64,000 nucleotides of DNA from Candidatus Poribacteria bacterium (GTDB lineage: Bacteria > Poribacteria > WGA-4E > WGA-3G). The position numbers and the translations under genes were made by a program. The stretch is from positions 4,182,682 through 4,246,681 of the forward strand of contig OY282374.1 in assembly GCA_958295815.1 (NCBI GenBank). The letters are read 5' to 3'. Of this stretch, positions 41,594 to 50,523 are shown one piece after another. Each line of letters begins with the position of its first letter. Positions within the stretch are counted from its first letter, which is position 1. A model generated the notes under the pieces. The model had not been told where the DNA came from. It was given only the letters and a program-made list of their open reading frames with translations, and made no database searches.

Positions 41594-44017
41594 TTAATTC
41601 TCAGAGTTCTCAGTGTTTTCAGAACTCTCAGTGTTCTCAGAAGTTTCAACACTCTCAGAACTCTCAGCGTTCTCAGGAGTTTCAACACTCTCAGAACTCT
41701 CAGCGTTTGATTTACCCATTTCCTCTTTGAGTAGAGTCCCTAATGTAGTGACAGTCTCCTCGCGTGCTGGTGCTTGGCGTCGCGGTGCGCGTTCCCGCCG
41801 TGGACGAGGTGGCTGTTCAGACCGTCGTCTTTCGTTTTCGGTCGACTGCTCCTCTTCAGGAACTGCTGCACGCTCTTGCTCAGCAATGAGTGCTTTCAGG
41901 CTAAGCCCGATGCGCCGGTCTTTTGGAAACAGATTAATCACTTTTAAGTCTAATTCGTCTCCCACCTTAACGACCTCTTCCGGTTTTTCAATCCGGCGAT
42001 CCGCGAGTTCGGAGATGTGAACTAAACCTTCAATACCTTCTTCAAGCTTCGTGAATGCGCCGAAACTGGTGAGATTGACAATTGTGCCTCGGACGACAGA
42101 ACCAACTTTGTACTTCTCAGGGACTTCTTCCCAAGGATCCGGTTGTGTCTGCTTGAGACCCAACGAAACCCGGCGTTCAGCAGCGTCAATTTGTAGCACA
42201 ACTACCTCAATTTCACTACCTTCTTTGAGAGCTTCATTAGCTGCCGCACCTCGTTTTGTCCACGAGAGATCTGAGGTATGAATTAAACCGTCAATACCCG
42301 GCTCAATTTCAACAAATACACCAAAATTTGTTAAGTTCCGGACACGTCCCGTAATTTTGCTGCCAACCGGAGCACGTTGCTCTAAAAGTTCCCATGGATT
42401 ATGTTGCAGCTGCTTCAACCCAAGCGAGATTCGCTTGTCATCCCGCGAAATTTCAAGCACAACCGCTTCGATTTCATCACCCTTGTTGACAATCCGTGAC
42501 GGTGCCACGTTACGACGAGTCCATGCCATTTCAGAAACATGAATCAGACCTTCAACGCCTTCTTCAAGTTGTAAGAATGCCCCATAATTGACAATATTCA
42601 CAACCACACCGCTAACAGTGGAGCCAATTGGGTACTTCTCCTCAATATTTGCCCACGGATCCGGGGATTTCTGTTTCAAACCCAACGAAATCTTCTCATT
42701 CTCTGGGTTGATACCAATGACCTGGACCTCAATTTCCTCGCCAACTGAAACAACATCAGACGGATGGTGGATACGTTTCCATGCCATATCCGTCTTATGG
42801 AGTAACCCGTCAACGCCACCTAAGTCCACAAACGCCCCAAAAGCGGTAATATTTTTTACCACTCCCTTGACAATTTGATCCACTTCAAGCGTACTAAGAA
42901 CCTCCGAGCGCCTATGCGCCAACTCAGCTTCCAAGCAGGCTCGACGAGACAAAACTATATTATGCCGACGCTTGCTCAGACTAATAACCATCATGTCAAG
43001 CGTCTGACCTACATACTGTTCAAGGTTCTGGATAGGTCGCAATTCAACTTGTGAAGCCGGTAAAAAACCCCGCAGGGAGCCGATAGTCACCCGTAATCCG
43101 CCCTTAATTCGTTCGGTGATACGACCTTTGACGGGCGTGTTTGCCTCATGTGCAGTCGCAATCTCATCCCAAATGAGCGTCTGATCCGCTATCTTCTTTG
43201 AAAGGACAATTTGTCCCTCCGCATCCTCACGCCGCACAATATAAACATCAATCTCATCGCTAACCTGCACAGCCGGTAAATCGTTCTCTCCAGTATCAAA
43301 TTCCGATGCTGGAATGTAGCCTTCCGACTTAAACCCTATATCGATCATTACCTCGTCGCGGGTAACATCTACAACGACGCCTTTAACAATCTCACCGTCG
43401 GTAAATGCCTTGATCGAATTGTCATACGCCTCCTCAAGAGACTCAGCACTCATCGGCTCCGGTGGCTCTTCCGGTGCCGATGCTTCCTCTTCAGACGCGC
43501 TGGCATCGGTAAGCTCCGCCACTTGCTCACCATCAGCCGCCACTGCCACTTCAGGGGTGGCATCATCAGTGGGCTCAGTAGTCGCTGGTTCGGCATCAGC
43601 TTCACCAACAGCCACTTCTACTTCTTCAGGGGTAGTATCTTCTGTCTGCTCAGCATCAGCCTCGCTAACAGTCGCCTCTACCACTTCTTCATCTGGTGCA
43701 GTTTCATCGGTAAGCTCTGCTACTTCCTCACTATCAGCTTCGCTAACAGTCGTCTCTACCACCTCCTCAGAGGCAGTGTCATCGGTAGATGTCTCCGCCT
43801 GTTCAGAATCGGTATCCCCTGCAGTCGTTTCCGCTTCGCTGCTTGGAACGTCCTCGCGCTCGTCGCTCTCTGGGTCGGTTGTTGAAGCTGCCTGCACAGC
43901 TTCTGGAGCTTCTGCCTCGCTTGCTACGTCCTGCACTTCAACTGAACTTTCAGTTGAGTCTTTTTTTTCTTCCACATCAACAGTAGATGTGTTTGTATTT
44001 GCCTGTTCGTTGTTCAT
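41594..44017 (-). CDS. rpsA: Ribosomal protein S1 with long acidic N-terminal extension
   Basis: 30S-subunit protein that binds mRNA and helps load it on the ribosome. 807 residues from ATG 44017. Six S1 domains are present from about residue 205 onward; domains 3-6 carry the repeated pattern NxxxFGAFVxL...GLxHxSxxAW. E. coli S1 has 557 residues; the extra length is an acidic repeat-rich N-terminus of about 195 residues (units like VSEADSEEVAELTDET) and a C-terminal Arg/Pro-rich stretch plus Ser/Glu/Asn repeats. The start codon lies in TAATG, where TAA ends a five-codon frame; no strong ribosome site is close. The consensus AAGGAGG is 50 nt upstream. S1 identity is certain, the exact start less so. 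Confidence 0.95.
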   Translation of the reverse strand: MNNEQANTNTSTVDVEEKKDSTESSVEVQDVASEAEAPEAVQAASTTDPESDEREDVPSSEAETTAGDTDSEQAETSTDDTASEEVVETTVSEADSEEVAELTDETAPDEEVVEATVSEADAEQTEDTTPEEVEVAVGEADAEPATTEPTDDATPEVAVAADGEQVAELTDASASEEEASAPEEPPEPMSAESLEEAYDNSIKAFTDGEIVKGVVVDVTRDEVMIDIGFKSEGYIPASEFDTGENDLPAVQVSDEIDVYIVRREDAEGQIVLSKKIADQTLIWDEIATAHEANTPVKGRITERIKGGLRVTIGSLRGFLPASQVELRPIQNLEQYVGQTLDMMVISLSKRRHNIVLSRRACLEAELAHRRSEVLSTLEVDQIVKGVVKNITAFGAFVDLGGVDGLLHKTDMAWKRIHHPSDVVSVGEEIEVQVIGINPENEKISLGLKQKSPDPWANIEEKYPIGSTVSGVVVNIVNYGAFLQLEEGVEGLIHVSEMAWTRRNVAPSRIVNKGDEIEAVVLEISRDDKRISLGLKQLQHNPWELLEQRAPVGSKITGRVRNLTNFGVFVEIEPGIDGLIHTSDLSWTKRGAAANEALKEGSEIEVVVLQIDAAERRVSLGLKQTQPDPWEEVPEKYKVGSVVRGTIVNLTSFGAFTKLEEGIEGLVHISELADRRIEKPEEVVKVGDELDLKVINLFPKDRRIGLSLKALIAEQERAAVPEEEQSTENERRRSEQPPRPRRERAPRRQAPAREETVTTLGTLLKEEMGKSNAESSESVETPENAESSESVETSENTESSENTENSEN
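41600..41712 (-). repeat. 36-bp-type tandem repeats at the end of rpsA
   Basis: Degenerate tandem units encoding NAESSESVETPE, NAESSESVETSE, NTESSE, NTENSEN. On the plus strand they read as repeated CTCAGAACTCTCAG blocks. Repeat number is likely to vary between strains. Confidence 0.8.
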
Positions 44018-44031
44018 TAAGATACCTGGTC

Positions 44032-44099
44032 CATTCAAAAACGCGCAACGGCGTTAATCCGCCAGTTCCTCCTTATGTTCAAAGTGCTATAGCACTTTC
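44032..44099 (-). promoter_or_regulatory. rpsA leader with hairpin and displaced Shine-Dalgarno
   Basis: The leader holds a perfect 18-bp palindrome AAAGTGCTATAGCACTTT (44081-44098), an AAGGAGG about 50 nt before the rpsA ATG, and a GGCG/CGCC mini-hairpin. A five-codon frame starting at 44034 (M-D-Q-V-S) has its stop overlapping the rpsA start (TAATG). S1 genes in other bacteria are translationally autoregulated through leader hairpins; this layout would fit. Confidence 0.45.
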
Positions 44100-44115
44100 A
44101 AATCGGTTACGCAAT

Positions 44116-44145
44116 AGTATACCATAAATTTATAAAGAAAAGCAA
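44116..44145 (-). promoter_or_regulatory. Promoter of rpsA
   Basis: Minus strand: TTGCTT (44145-44140), 18 nt, TATACT (44121-44116) preceded by TGG (extended -10). Confidence 0.5.
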
Positions 44146-44215
44146 CAATTTTTTTACCACATCCGATTTCACGCCGAAAAAACGTCTCAACTCAATATTT
44201 AGGACAAAAATTTGT

Positions 44216-44244
44216 TTGACTTTTTTGCTGAATTAAGATAAAAT
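44216..44244 (+). promoter_or_regulatory. Sigma-70-type promoter of the STAS/RsbW pair
   Basis: TTGACT (44216-44221), exactly 17 nt, TAAAAT (44239-44244). It rules out the in-frame start at 44245 and supports ATG 44302. Confidence 0.68.
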
Positions 44245-44301
44245 TTGGGAAAAATAGTTCTAGTAATTATGTCTAGTGCTAATTTACAAGAGGTAATTCC
44301 T

Positions 44302-44646
44302 ATGGACTCTACCAAATTAATGAGACTCCGTGAGTGGTCCGGTATCCAAATTATTGAGATAAAAACAGACTTGAGTAGTTACGCAGCATCTGATTTACGG
44401 AAGATACTCGAAGGTCTCTTAGTAGAAAAAGTCGATAGAGTTGTTGTCAATCTCAGCGAAGTAAACCACATCAACAGTACGGCTGTAGGCGCACTCGTCG
44501 GTGTTGCCAAACGCTTACGCCAGAACGGCGGCGATCTGAAAATTTGTGCCCTTGCTGACAATTTGACGCGCACTTTTAATCTTATCGGTGCTTCCAGCGT
44601 CCTTGAAATCTATGAATCAGAAAACAGTGCCCTTGCTGCATTTTAA
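44302..44646 (+). CDS. STAS-domain anti-anti-sigma factor (RsbV/SpoIIAA-like)
   Basis: 114-residue cytoplasmic switch protein. In partner switching the unphosphorylated form binds the RsbW-like kinase and frees its client (a sigma factor or other target). The STAS fold is readable: WSGIQIIEIKTDLSS, RVVVNLSEVNHINSTAVGALVGVAKRL, and GGDLKICALADNLTRTF. The phosphorylation site is NSTAVG rather than the usual DSSGLG, so the flanking Asp and Gly are changed while Ser/Thr is kept. ATG 44302 has AGAGG at good distance. The kinase gene follows 19 bp later. Confidence 0.9.
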   Translation: MDSTKLMRLREWSGIQIIEIKTDLSSYAASDLRKILEGLLVEKVDRVVVNLSEVNHINSTAVGALVGVAKRLRQNGGDLKICALADNLTRTFNLIGASSVLEIYESENSALAAF

Positions 44647-44665
44647 ACGTATGACACTTTAGCAT

Positions 44666-45121
44666 ATGCCGAAAGCAGATATTGAACTCAAGATCCCGAG
44701 TGCTGTCTTTTATATTGAACCTGTCCGGGCATTCGTCGGGAACCTTGCGCGAAGTCTAGGGTTCCCCAGAAAACGCGTAGCAGATATCCAACTCGTGCTT
44801 GATGAAGTTTGTAGCAACGCAGTACATCACGGTTCGGATAATGCCACTGCTAGCGTTAAACTACGAATAGGCGTCGATGACCACGCCCTTGAAATCTTGG
44901 TTAGGGACACTGGAACGGGGAATGACCCCCAAAAGAACTGGCTAACACGTGAAAGGCTCTTGGAAATTGAGGCGAATCGCTCGCCAAGCGGTGAGAGGGG
45001 ACACGGCATCTTTATCGCCAAATCGCTTTCGGATACCCATGAAATGCAATCCAACGATACCGGTGGTACCGATGTTCGAGTCGTTTTTTATTTTTTAAAG
45101 CCTAACAAGGTTAAGGTTTAA
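44666..45121 (+). CDS. rsbW: RsbW/SpoIIAB-like anti-sigma serine kinase
   Basis: 151-residue GHKL-fold protein kinase/anti-sigma factor. ATP-binding motifs: LVLDEVCSNAVHHG (N box), VRDTGTGND (G1) and GERGHGIFIAKSL (G2). It phosphorylates the STAS partner encoded just upstream and, when free, sequesters its target. No sigma-factor gene is in the window. Its end overlaps by 4 bp with the convergent RsbU-like phosphatase gene, giving a compact module containing every switch element except the target. Confidence 0.92.
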   Translation: MPKADIELKIPSAVFYIEPVRAFVGNLARSLGFPRKRVADIQLVLDEVCSNAVHHGSDNATASVKLRIGVDDHALEILVRDTGTGNDPQKNWLTRERLLEIEANRSPSGERGHGIFIAKSLSDTHEMQSNDTGGTDVRVVFYFLKPNKVKV

Positions 45122-46302
45122 CCTACAGCTTCAATAGCAATAAGCGTTAAATCATCGTCCTTTGGACAGTTAGCTGTGAATGCATCAACCGCATCGGAGA
45201 CACTCGCAATGAGGTTCCCCACAGGTTGCTCTGTACATTCGTTCACCAACTTTTGAAGACGTTCTACCGTAAATTCTTGCCCCTGAGGATTTTTGGCTTC
45301 GTAAACCCCATCCGTATACAGAAAAATCCTACTCAACCGATCAAAAGGATAACGGACAGTCTCATAAACCGACTCCCGCCAAATGCCCAACCCGTTCCCA
45401 GTGTTTTTATCGCCGATAGCGCTGTAGGTCTCCTGATTTCCATCGTACAAGAACGGAAAAGAATGGCCAGCATTTGCACAGATCAATTCTCCTTTACTAA
45501 GGTCAATAATACCGCAAAATGCTGTTGCAAACATAAAGAGTCGCGAACTGATCAGGTCGTTAAACCGAGTATTCAATATTTCAAGCAGACGACCTGGATT
45601 ATCATCAATCAATTCTTGGAATTCCGCCAAAATTGTTTTAATGAAGACGGTCACAAAAGCAGCCGAAACACCGTGCCCCATAACATCAGAGATAAAAACA
45701 CCGAGTCGGTTCGGTACTATTTCCCAGACATCATAGAAATCCCCGCCCACTGCCATCTCAGGGCAGCACCGAGAAGCAATCCGAAATCCTGATAACTCCT
45801 GTACCCCATTCTGCGGAATCAGAATTTCCTGAATACTCCGTGCCATTTGGAGTTCTTCTTCCAAGCGGGCATTATGGGTCGCAAGTGTATCCTGATATTC
45901 TTTAATCCGCAAGAGAGAGCGGACGCGTGCCAACACCTCCAGGCTATCAAAAGGTTTCTCAATAAAATCATCAGCACCCGCCTCAATAGATTTAATCCGA
46001 TTTTCGCGTGTGTCGCGTAGGGCGGTTATCATCACAATCGGGATAAATTCAGTAGCCTTATTTGCTCGGATCCGCTTGACAACCTCAAAACCATCCATTC
46101 TGGGCATGTTAATATCTAACAAGAGAAGATCCGGATTCTCTCTCTCAACTGTATCAAGTGCCTGAAGCCCATCTTCAGCCGTACAGACTGCGTACCCATG
46201 CGCGTTAAGTTGGATCTGTAGAATCCTGACATTTCTCGGTTCATCGTCAACAACAAGGATTTTCGAGGATTCTTGTTCTTCGGAAGTTGTTTCAGGGTTC
46301 AT
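45118..46302 (-). CDS. RsbU-type PP2C phosphatase with receiver domain
   Basis: 394 residues: an N-terminal response-regulator receiver (about 14-130, with acceptor Asp in LLLLDINMPRMDGFE and Lys in FIEKPFD), a coiled-coil linker (LEEELQMARSIQEILIPQ), and a SpoIIE/PP2C phosphatase. Metal-binding motifs are GGDFYDVW, FISDVMGHG and KDDDLTLIAI. It should dephosphorylate STAS-P when the receiver is phosphorylated, activating the switch. Its start overlaps the upstream receiver gene (ATGA), so the two are co-translated. Probable upstream kinase: the PAS histidine kinase at 46790. Confidence 0.93.
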   Translation of the reverse strand: MNPETTSEEQESSKILVVDDEPRNVRILQIQLNAHGYAVCTAEDGLQALDTVERENPDLLLLDINMPRMDGFEVVKRIRANKATEFIPIVMITALRDTRENRIKSIEAGADDFIEKPFDSLEVLARVRSLLRIKEYQDTLATHNARLEEELQMARSIQEILIPQNGVQELSGFRIASRCCPEMAVGGDFYDVWEIVPNRLGVFISDVMGHGVSAAFVTVFIKTILAEFQELIDDNPGRLLEILNTRFNDLISSRLFMFATAFCGIIDLSKGELICANAGHSFPFLYDGNQETYSAIGDKNTGNGLGIWRESVYETVRYPFDRLSRIFLYTDGVYEAKNPQGQEFTVERLQKLVNECTEQPVGNLIASVSDAVDAFTANCPKDDDLTLIAIEAVG

Positions 46303-46718
46303 CTCTCTGTCCTTCTAAGGTGGGTTTCTACACGTTCTACCAGTACCTTGATATCAATGGGTTTACTGAGATAATCATCGCAGCCAGCTTTCAGAATCCG
46401 TTCTCTATCACCCGACATCGCTGCAGCCGTTAACGCTATAATGGGTATATCTACCCAAGCAAGGTTCGCTTTAATTCGCCGCGCTAACTCCTCACCACTT
46501 TGTCCCGGTAAAGCGATATCCATGAGTATTAGTTGTGGTATTGCATCTTCCAAACTGGCGATTGCTTCAACAGCATCAGTCGCTTCCACGACCGTATAAC
46601 CTTCTGACTGTAGCACAATTCGCACAACTTTGCGGTTTAACTCTTGGTCCTCAATTACCAAGATCCGTTTAGGTGTTCTCATCTGTCTTTCAGCCGTAGA
46701 TGGATTTTCAGTTTTCAC
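46299..46718 (-). CDS. Single-domain response regulator (CheY-like receiver)
   Basis: 139 residues, one receiver domain only: acidic pocket ILVIEDQELN, phospho-acceptor Asp in LILMDIALPGQSG, Thr switch in IIALTAAAM and Lys in DDYLSKPID. No output domain, so it works as a phosphate shuttle or by binding a partner. Overlaps the RsbU-like gene by 4 bp and follows the histidine kinase by about 70 bp. Confidence 0.93.
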   Translation of the reverse strand: MKTENPSTAERQMRTPKRILVIEDQELNRKVVRIVLQSEGYTVVEATDAVEAIASLEDAIPQLILMDIALPGQSGEELARRIKANLAWVDIPIIALTAAAMSGDRERILKAGCDDYLSKPIDIKVLVERVETHLRRTER

Positions 46719-46789
46719 GGGCTGCCCTCTGTTTAAGCCAGCAGTCCGAAATCAACCCCAATTGCCGAGCTAAGATCCATCTCTCAACT

Positions 46790-49126
46790 CTACACGGGTT
46801 CATCAGACTCGTTATCATTTCCAATCTCCAAGTGCTGCAGTGGAATTCTCAAAGTGAAATTGCTCCCTTTCCCTTCCTGGCTGCTAACACTAATTTCGCC
46901 TCCATGCAAGGCGATGAGCCGCTGCGTTAACGCTAAACCGAGCCCTGTCCCGCCGTACCGCCGAGATTTTGACGTATCAATCTGCGTAAATGGGGCGAAG
47001 AGTTTGGCTTGATCTGACTCAGAGATGCCTATCCCCGTATCTATAACCTGAGCACACAATTCTGTCTCACTAACTTCCAACTTTGTTGTAACTCGTCCAC
47101 CTTCTGGGGTAAATTTCACCGCATTGGAGAGTAAATTGTAGAAGATCTGCTTAATTTTAATCCGGTCAGCTTCAATCATGGGATTCTGTTTATATGTCAA
47201 AGTAAGATCCAAATCCTTCTTCACAGCGAGGGCTGTGATAATAGCATTTACCTCTTCGACCGCTTCAACAATAGAGAACTCCTCCAGCTGCAACACCATC
47301 TTTCCAGCTTCGATCTTTGACAAATCAAGGATGTCGTTGATCATCTCCAAGAGATGCTGACCGCTAATATGAATATCGTTGACGCACTCCTTCTGTTCAG
47401 CGTTGATACTCCCGACGAGTTCATCTCTCAAAATTTCAGCGAATCCAATGATGGCATTTAACGGCGTGCGCAATTCGTGACTCATGTTCGCAAGAAAATC
47501 ACTCTTGGCACGACTCGCATATTCAGCCGTCTCCTTCGCTTGTTGCATCGCTTTTTGAGTCTTTATCCGCTCCGTAACATCCAGTGCCATACTGATGCCG
47601 AGACGTCTATTGTCCGGAAGTTCCCCAAGCAATGACGAACTAAACTCCCATATCTGTTTTTCACCAGACTTCGTGAAAATTTCATACTCACCCTCCGCCA
47701 CCCGTTCCGTGGAACGGTACAACTGAGTGAGATGCGCCCTGATTGTCTCCGCTTCCTTGCTACTCGTCTGTTCCAGCCATTTTGAGATCGTAGGTATATC
47801 TTCGTGGGTATACCCAGTTGATTCTGTCCATGCTCGGCTAATTTGTAGAACTTCACCATCTTCGGAATGAATCATAATTGGCAACGGGGCACTCAATACG
47901 GCGCGTCTAAAGCGTTCTTCACTGCGCTGCAATTCAATCTCCGCTTGCTTCCGATCCGTAATGTTTGTTGAAGTCATCACGAAACCGATCACTTGCCCTT
48001 CCCGCTTGATCGGTCCAAGACACGAAGTGTACCAATATCCGCTCATCTGCCCCCGAACCTCATAGGTAGCAACCTCGCCAGTTTCGAGCACATGCTTGCA
48101 AGCTGCTCTAAGCCGCTCATGATGTTCTTCTGCCAAGAAATCAAAAATGCTTTTTCCAACAATATCTTGAGGGCTTAATCCAAGATTAGCAGGAAGTCTA
48201 TTGACAAATGTAAGATGACAGTCCAAATCCATAGTTGAAATAATATCCGGTGCACTTTCAACCAGAGAACGCCAATTCGCCTCAGAATCGCGGACCGCTT
48301 GTTGCACACGATAATACTCTGTTATATCCCGTGAGATGCCACATGTCCCTTTAATACGTCCCTCTCTATCGCGGATCGGAACTTTCGTCGTTGACACCCA
48401 AGTGTCTTGTTCATCGGGCCATGTCTCTTTTTCCTGTTTACCTTCAATCGGCTCACCAGATTTGATAACGTCTTGCTCATCTTGATAGGCTTGCTGAGCA
48501 TGTTCGCGCGTAAAAAAATCAAAATCCGTTTTCAGAATCGCCTCTGCCGGATTTTTTAAACCAAACCGATCGGACAAAGAGCGGTTAATTCGGATGAACC
48601 GACTCTCTATATCTTTAAAATAAATGTGATCAGGGGTGTTTTCCATCAGGGTATGCAGGAGTTCGCTTACTTCGCTATGTTTCGTCGCCAGCTGCTGAAA
48701 ACGGGTTTCACTTTCCCTCAACTTCGTTTCCAACTGCTTTTGTGGCGTAATGTCCCTGACGATGATATAACAGACTTGATTTTCGGGAGACTCCGTTGCA
48801 TACCATTTTAACCACTTATAGGTTCCGTTTTGGCATTGAAAGCGGTTTTCTAAAGTCGTGCTATCACGTTCTCCCGTTTTTACTTTTTCAATTTCAGTGA
48901 GGGTGTCCTGCCTATCCTGGGGATGTATAAGTGCCTCCCACTGCTGACGCTGTAATTCTGGAACGGTGAATCCGAGCGTGTTTTTCCATGCTGAGTTAAG
49001 CGCGACTAAACTGTCGTCACAACTGATATACCCAAACATGTCCGAGGAGACTTCAGAAAAAGAATTAAGTTCAACGAGGTCTTCTGTCACGCCAAGCTTG
49101 CGAGTTTCGTTCTTAAGCTGCTTCAT
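46790..49126 (-). CDS. Multi-PAS sensor histidine kinase
   Basis: 778 residues from ATG 49126 (GGAGCGG upstream). Cytoplasmic as predicted: no membrane helix. Four PAS/PAC sensor domains follow each other (PAC ends IVRDITPQKQL, ISRDITEYYRV, STNITDRKQA, ALDVTERIKT). The dimerisation domain has the phosphorylated His in ANMSHELRTPLNAIIGF. The ATPase domain follows with N box YNLLSNAVKFTPEGG, DTGIGIS and GGTGLGLALTQ. No receiver domain is attached; the two receivers downstream are the natural partners. The signal is likely cytoplasmic, such as redox or a small ligand. Confidence 0.93.
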   Translation of the reverse strand: MKQLKNETRKLGVTEDLVELNSFSEVSSDMFGYISCDDSLVALNSAWKNTLGFTVPELQRQQWEALIHPQDRQDTLTEIEKVKTGERDSTTLENRFQCQNGTYKWLKWYATESPENQVCYIIVRDITPQKQLETKLRESETRFQQLATKHSEVSELLHTLMENTPDHIYFKDIESRFIRINRSLSDRFGLKNPAEAILKTDFDFFTREHAQQAYQDEQDVIKSGEPIEGKQEKETWPDEQDTWVSTTKVPIRDREGRIKGTCGISRDITEYYRVQQAVRDSEANWRSLVESAPDIISTMDLDCHLTFVNRLPANLGLSPQDIVGKSIFDFLAEEHHERLRAACKHVLETGEVATYEVRGQMSGYWYTSCLGPIKREGQVIGFVMTSTNITDRKQAEIELQRSEERFRRAVLSAPLPIMIHSEDGEVLQISRAWTESTGYTHEDIPTISKWLEQTSSKEAETIRAHLTQLYRSTERVAEGEYEIFTKSGEKQIWEFSSSLLGELPDNRRLGISMALDVTERIKTQKAMQQAKETAEYASRAKSDFLANMSHELRTPLNAIIGFAEILRDELVGSINAEQKECVNDIHISGQHLLEMINDILDLSKIEAGKMVLQLEEFSIVEAVEEVNAIITALAVKKDLDLTLTYKQNPMIEADRIKIKQIFYNLLSNAVKFTPEGGRVTTKLEVSETELCAQVIDTGIGISESDQAKLFAPFTQIDTSKSRRYGGTGLGLALTQRLIALHGGEISVSSQEGKGSNFTLRIPLQHLEIGNDNESDEPV

Positions 49127-49189
49127 ATTTCCGCTCCAGAAGGTACAAGTCAGAGGCACCTCGCGCTGCACCATCAAGATTATGGGCGA

Positions 49190-49951
49190 TTATTTCGTCA
49201 CCAAAACAGCACGACTTGCCAGATGGACAACAGTTTGCGTCGTACTTTGGAAAACGAGTTCATACAACCTACCGTGATGACTCGCACTCAGCGCAATTAA
49301 ATCACAATCGTTTGCCTCTGCATTTTCCAAAATATTCGCGCCTGTAAAGCCACGCGCAGTAAGAAAATCTGTTTCAACGTTATAGTAGTTCAAGTATGCT
49401 TCCATCTGCTGTTTAATCTGTGTAGCTTCAGATTGCGTACTTGAAAGAGCAAGTCCAAGGATCCCCGCTTTTGTCAACTCACCAATTTCCGCAACCAGCC
49501 CTAAAACATGATCAGAGTAGACATCCCCGTGATGCACAGCAAGAATCTTTTGCAAAAGTGTACACTGCTCATGTACAACGATAATAGGGCGAGTGATATG
49601 CAGGAGGACATCATCAATCTGGTTCTGAATAAGTTTCAGCCGACGTTCTTTTATATCTTCAGGGAGCCCTACAACGACGAGGTCAGCGGAGCGTGCTTTT
49701 TCGCAAATCATTTCTCGCGGGTTACCGGCAACAGCTTCAACATGATAATCCAAAAAATCGTAAAGCGAGCATTCCGCTTCCGTTCGACGGAGAACAGTCT
49801 CGGCAACCTCAGGACTTCCACCGTGTCCGCTATCTTGAAAGAAAACACACGATAGATGTGTACCCAAAAGCACTGCCAACTGCCCGGCGTACTCAAAGGC
49901 ATTTTTTTCATAATCCGTATCGCCAATAGCGACGAGGATATTTTTAATCAT
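49190..49951 (-). CDS. Tandem universal stress protein (Usp)
   Basis: 253 residues with two Usp domains. The first reads KNILVAIGDTDYEKNAFEYA ... ADLVVVGLPED ... RPIIVVHE, the second LQKILAVHHGDVYSD ... CDLIALSASHHG ... HLASRAVLVTK. The ATP-binding glycine loop (G-2x-G-9x-G-S) is not well kept, so it may be a non-ATP-binding type. Located before the histidine kinase in the same direction. Usp proteins respond to stress and starvation, fitting the partner-switching neighbourhood. Confidence 0.88.
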   Translation of the reverse strand: MIKNILVAIGDTDYEKNAFEYAGQLAVLLGTHLSCVFFQDSGHGGSPEVAETVLRRTEAECSLYDFLDYHVEAVAGNPREMICEKARSADLVVVGLPEDIKERRLKLIQNQIDDVLLHITRPIIVVHEQCTLLQKILAVHHGDVYSDHVLGLVAEIGELTKAGILGLALSSTQSEATQIKQQMEAYLNYYNVETDFLTARGFTGANILENAEANDCDLIALSASHHGRLYELVFQSTTQTVVHLASRAVLVTK

Positions 49952-50046
49952 GAGATATCCTTTATAGGTGTGAGGCTTGATATGTTACTTGTAAGCTCTC
50001 CAAGGCACGCCTCACCACAATGAAACCTAAATTAGCCAGTACCTCG

Positions 50047-50397
50047 TTACGGATGCTTCAGGAGTGCAGCTACAGCATCGTCTTCACTTTCAAAATTCCT
50101 AAAGACAGTGATTAAGCGAGCCATGACGATGAGGTTTTTAACATGCTTGTCCACGTTAATCACCCCAATTTGCCCCCCACGAGGCTGAATATCGGAATAA
50201 ACTTTCATTAACTCGCCGAGACCGGAACTATCCATCCCGGTTACCCCTTTAAAATCAAACACGAGTCTTGGCGGAGAGGTTTCGTCTGCAAGTGTCTCCC
50301 CAACTGTTTCGGAGATTTCTTTGACACCCGGGGCAATCATTCTACCAGCCAGTCGAAAAATTACTACCCCGTTTTTCTCCGACACGGTGATTGGCAT
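50047..50397 (-). CDS. STAS-domain anti-anti-sigma factor
   Basis: 116 residues, one STAS domain: VVIFRLAGRMIAPGVKEI, LVFDFKGVTGMDSSGLGELMKVY with the standard phosphorylatable DSSGLG, then IGVINVDKHVKNLIVMARL. A close paralogue of the next gene upstream (50524-50871), including the INVxxxVKNLIVxxRL stretch. Expected partner of the RsbW-like kinase at 44666 or of another kinase outside the window. Confidence 0.92.
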   Translation of the reverse strand: MPITVSEKNGVVIFRLAGRMIAPGVKEISETVGETLADETSPPRLVFDFKGVTGMDSSGLGELMKVYSDIQPRGGQIGVINVDKHVKNLIVMARLITVFRNFESEDDAVAALLKHP

Positions 50398-50523
50398 AAT
50401 ACATTGTTCCTTTAAGGTTAGATGTATCTCTACAACACGTGATAAATCTAATCTTGAAATTTAGGAGTCGTTCCTAATACGTAGTTCGTTTGAGATGTCG
50501 GTGCAATCTCCTAATAGCACCAC

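Noticed and set aside
41600..41712. CRISPR-like repeats
   Set aside because: Tandem units have no unique spacers and encode in-frame amino-acid repeats of S1.
43410..44057. A 215-codon Ser/Ala-rich frame on the plus strand
   Set aside because: Mirror of the low-complexity acidic N-terminus of S1; repeats read in the other direction.
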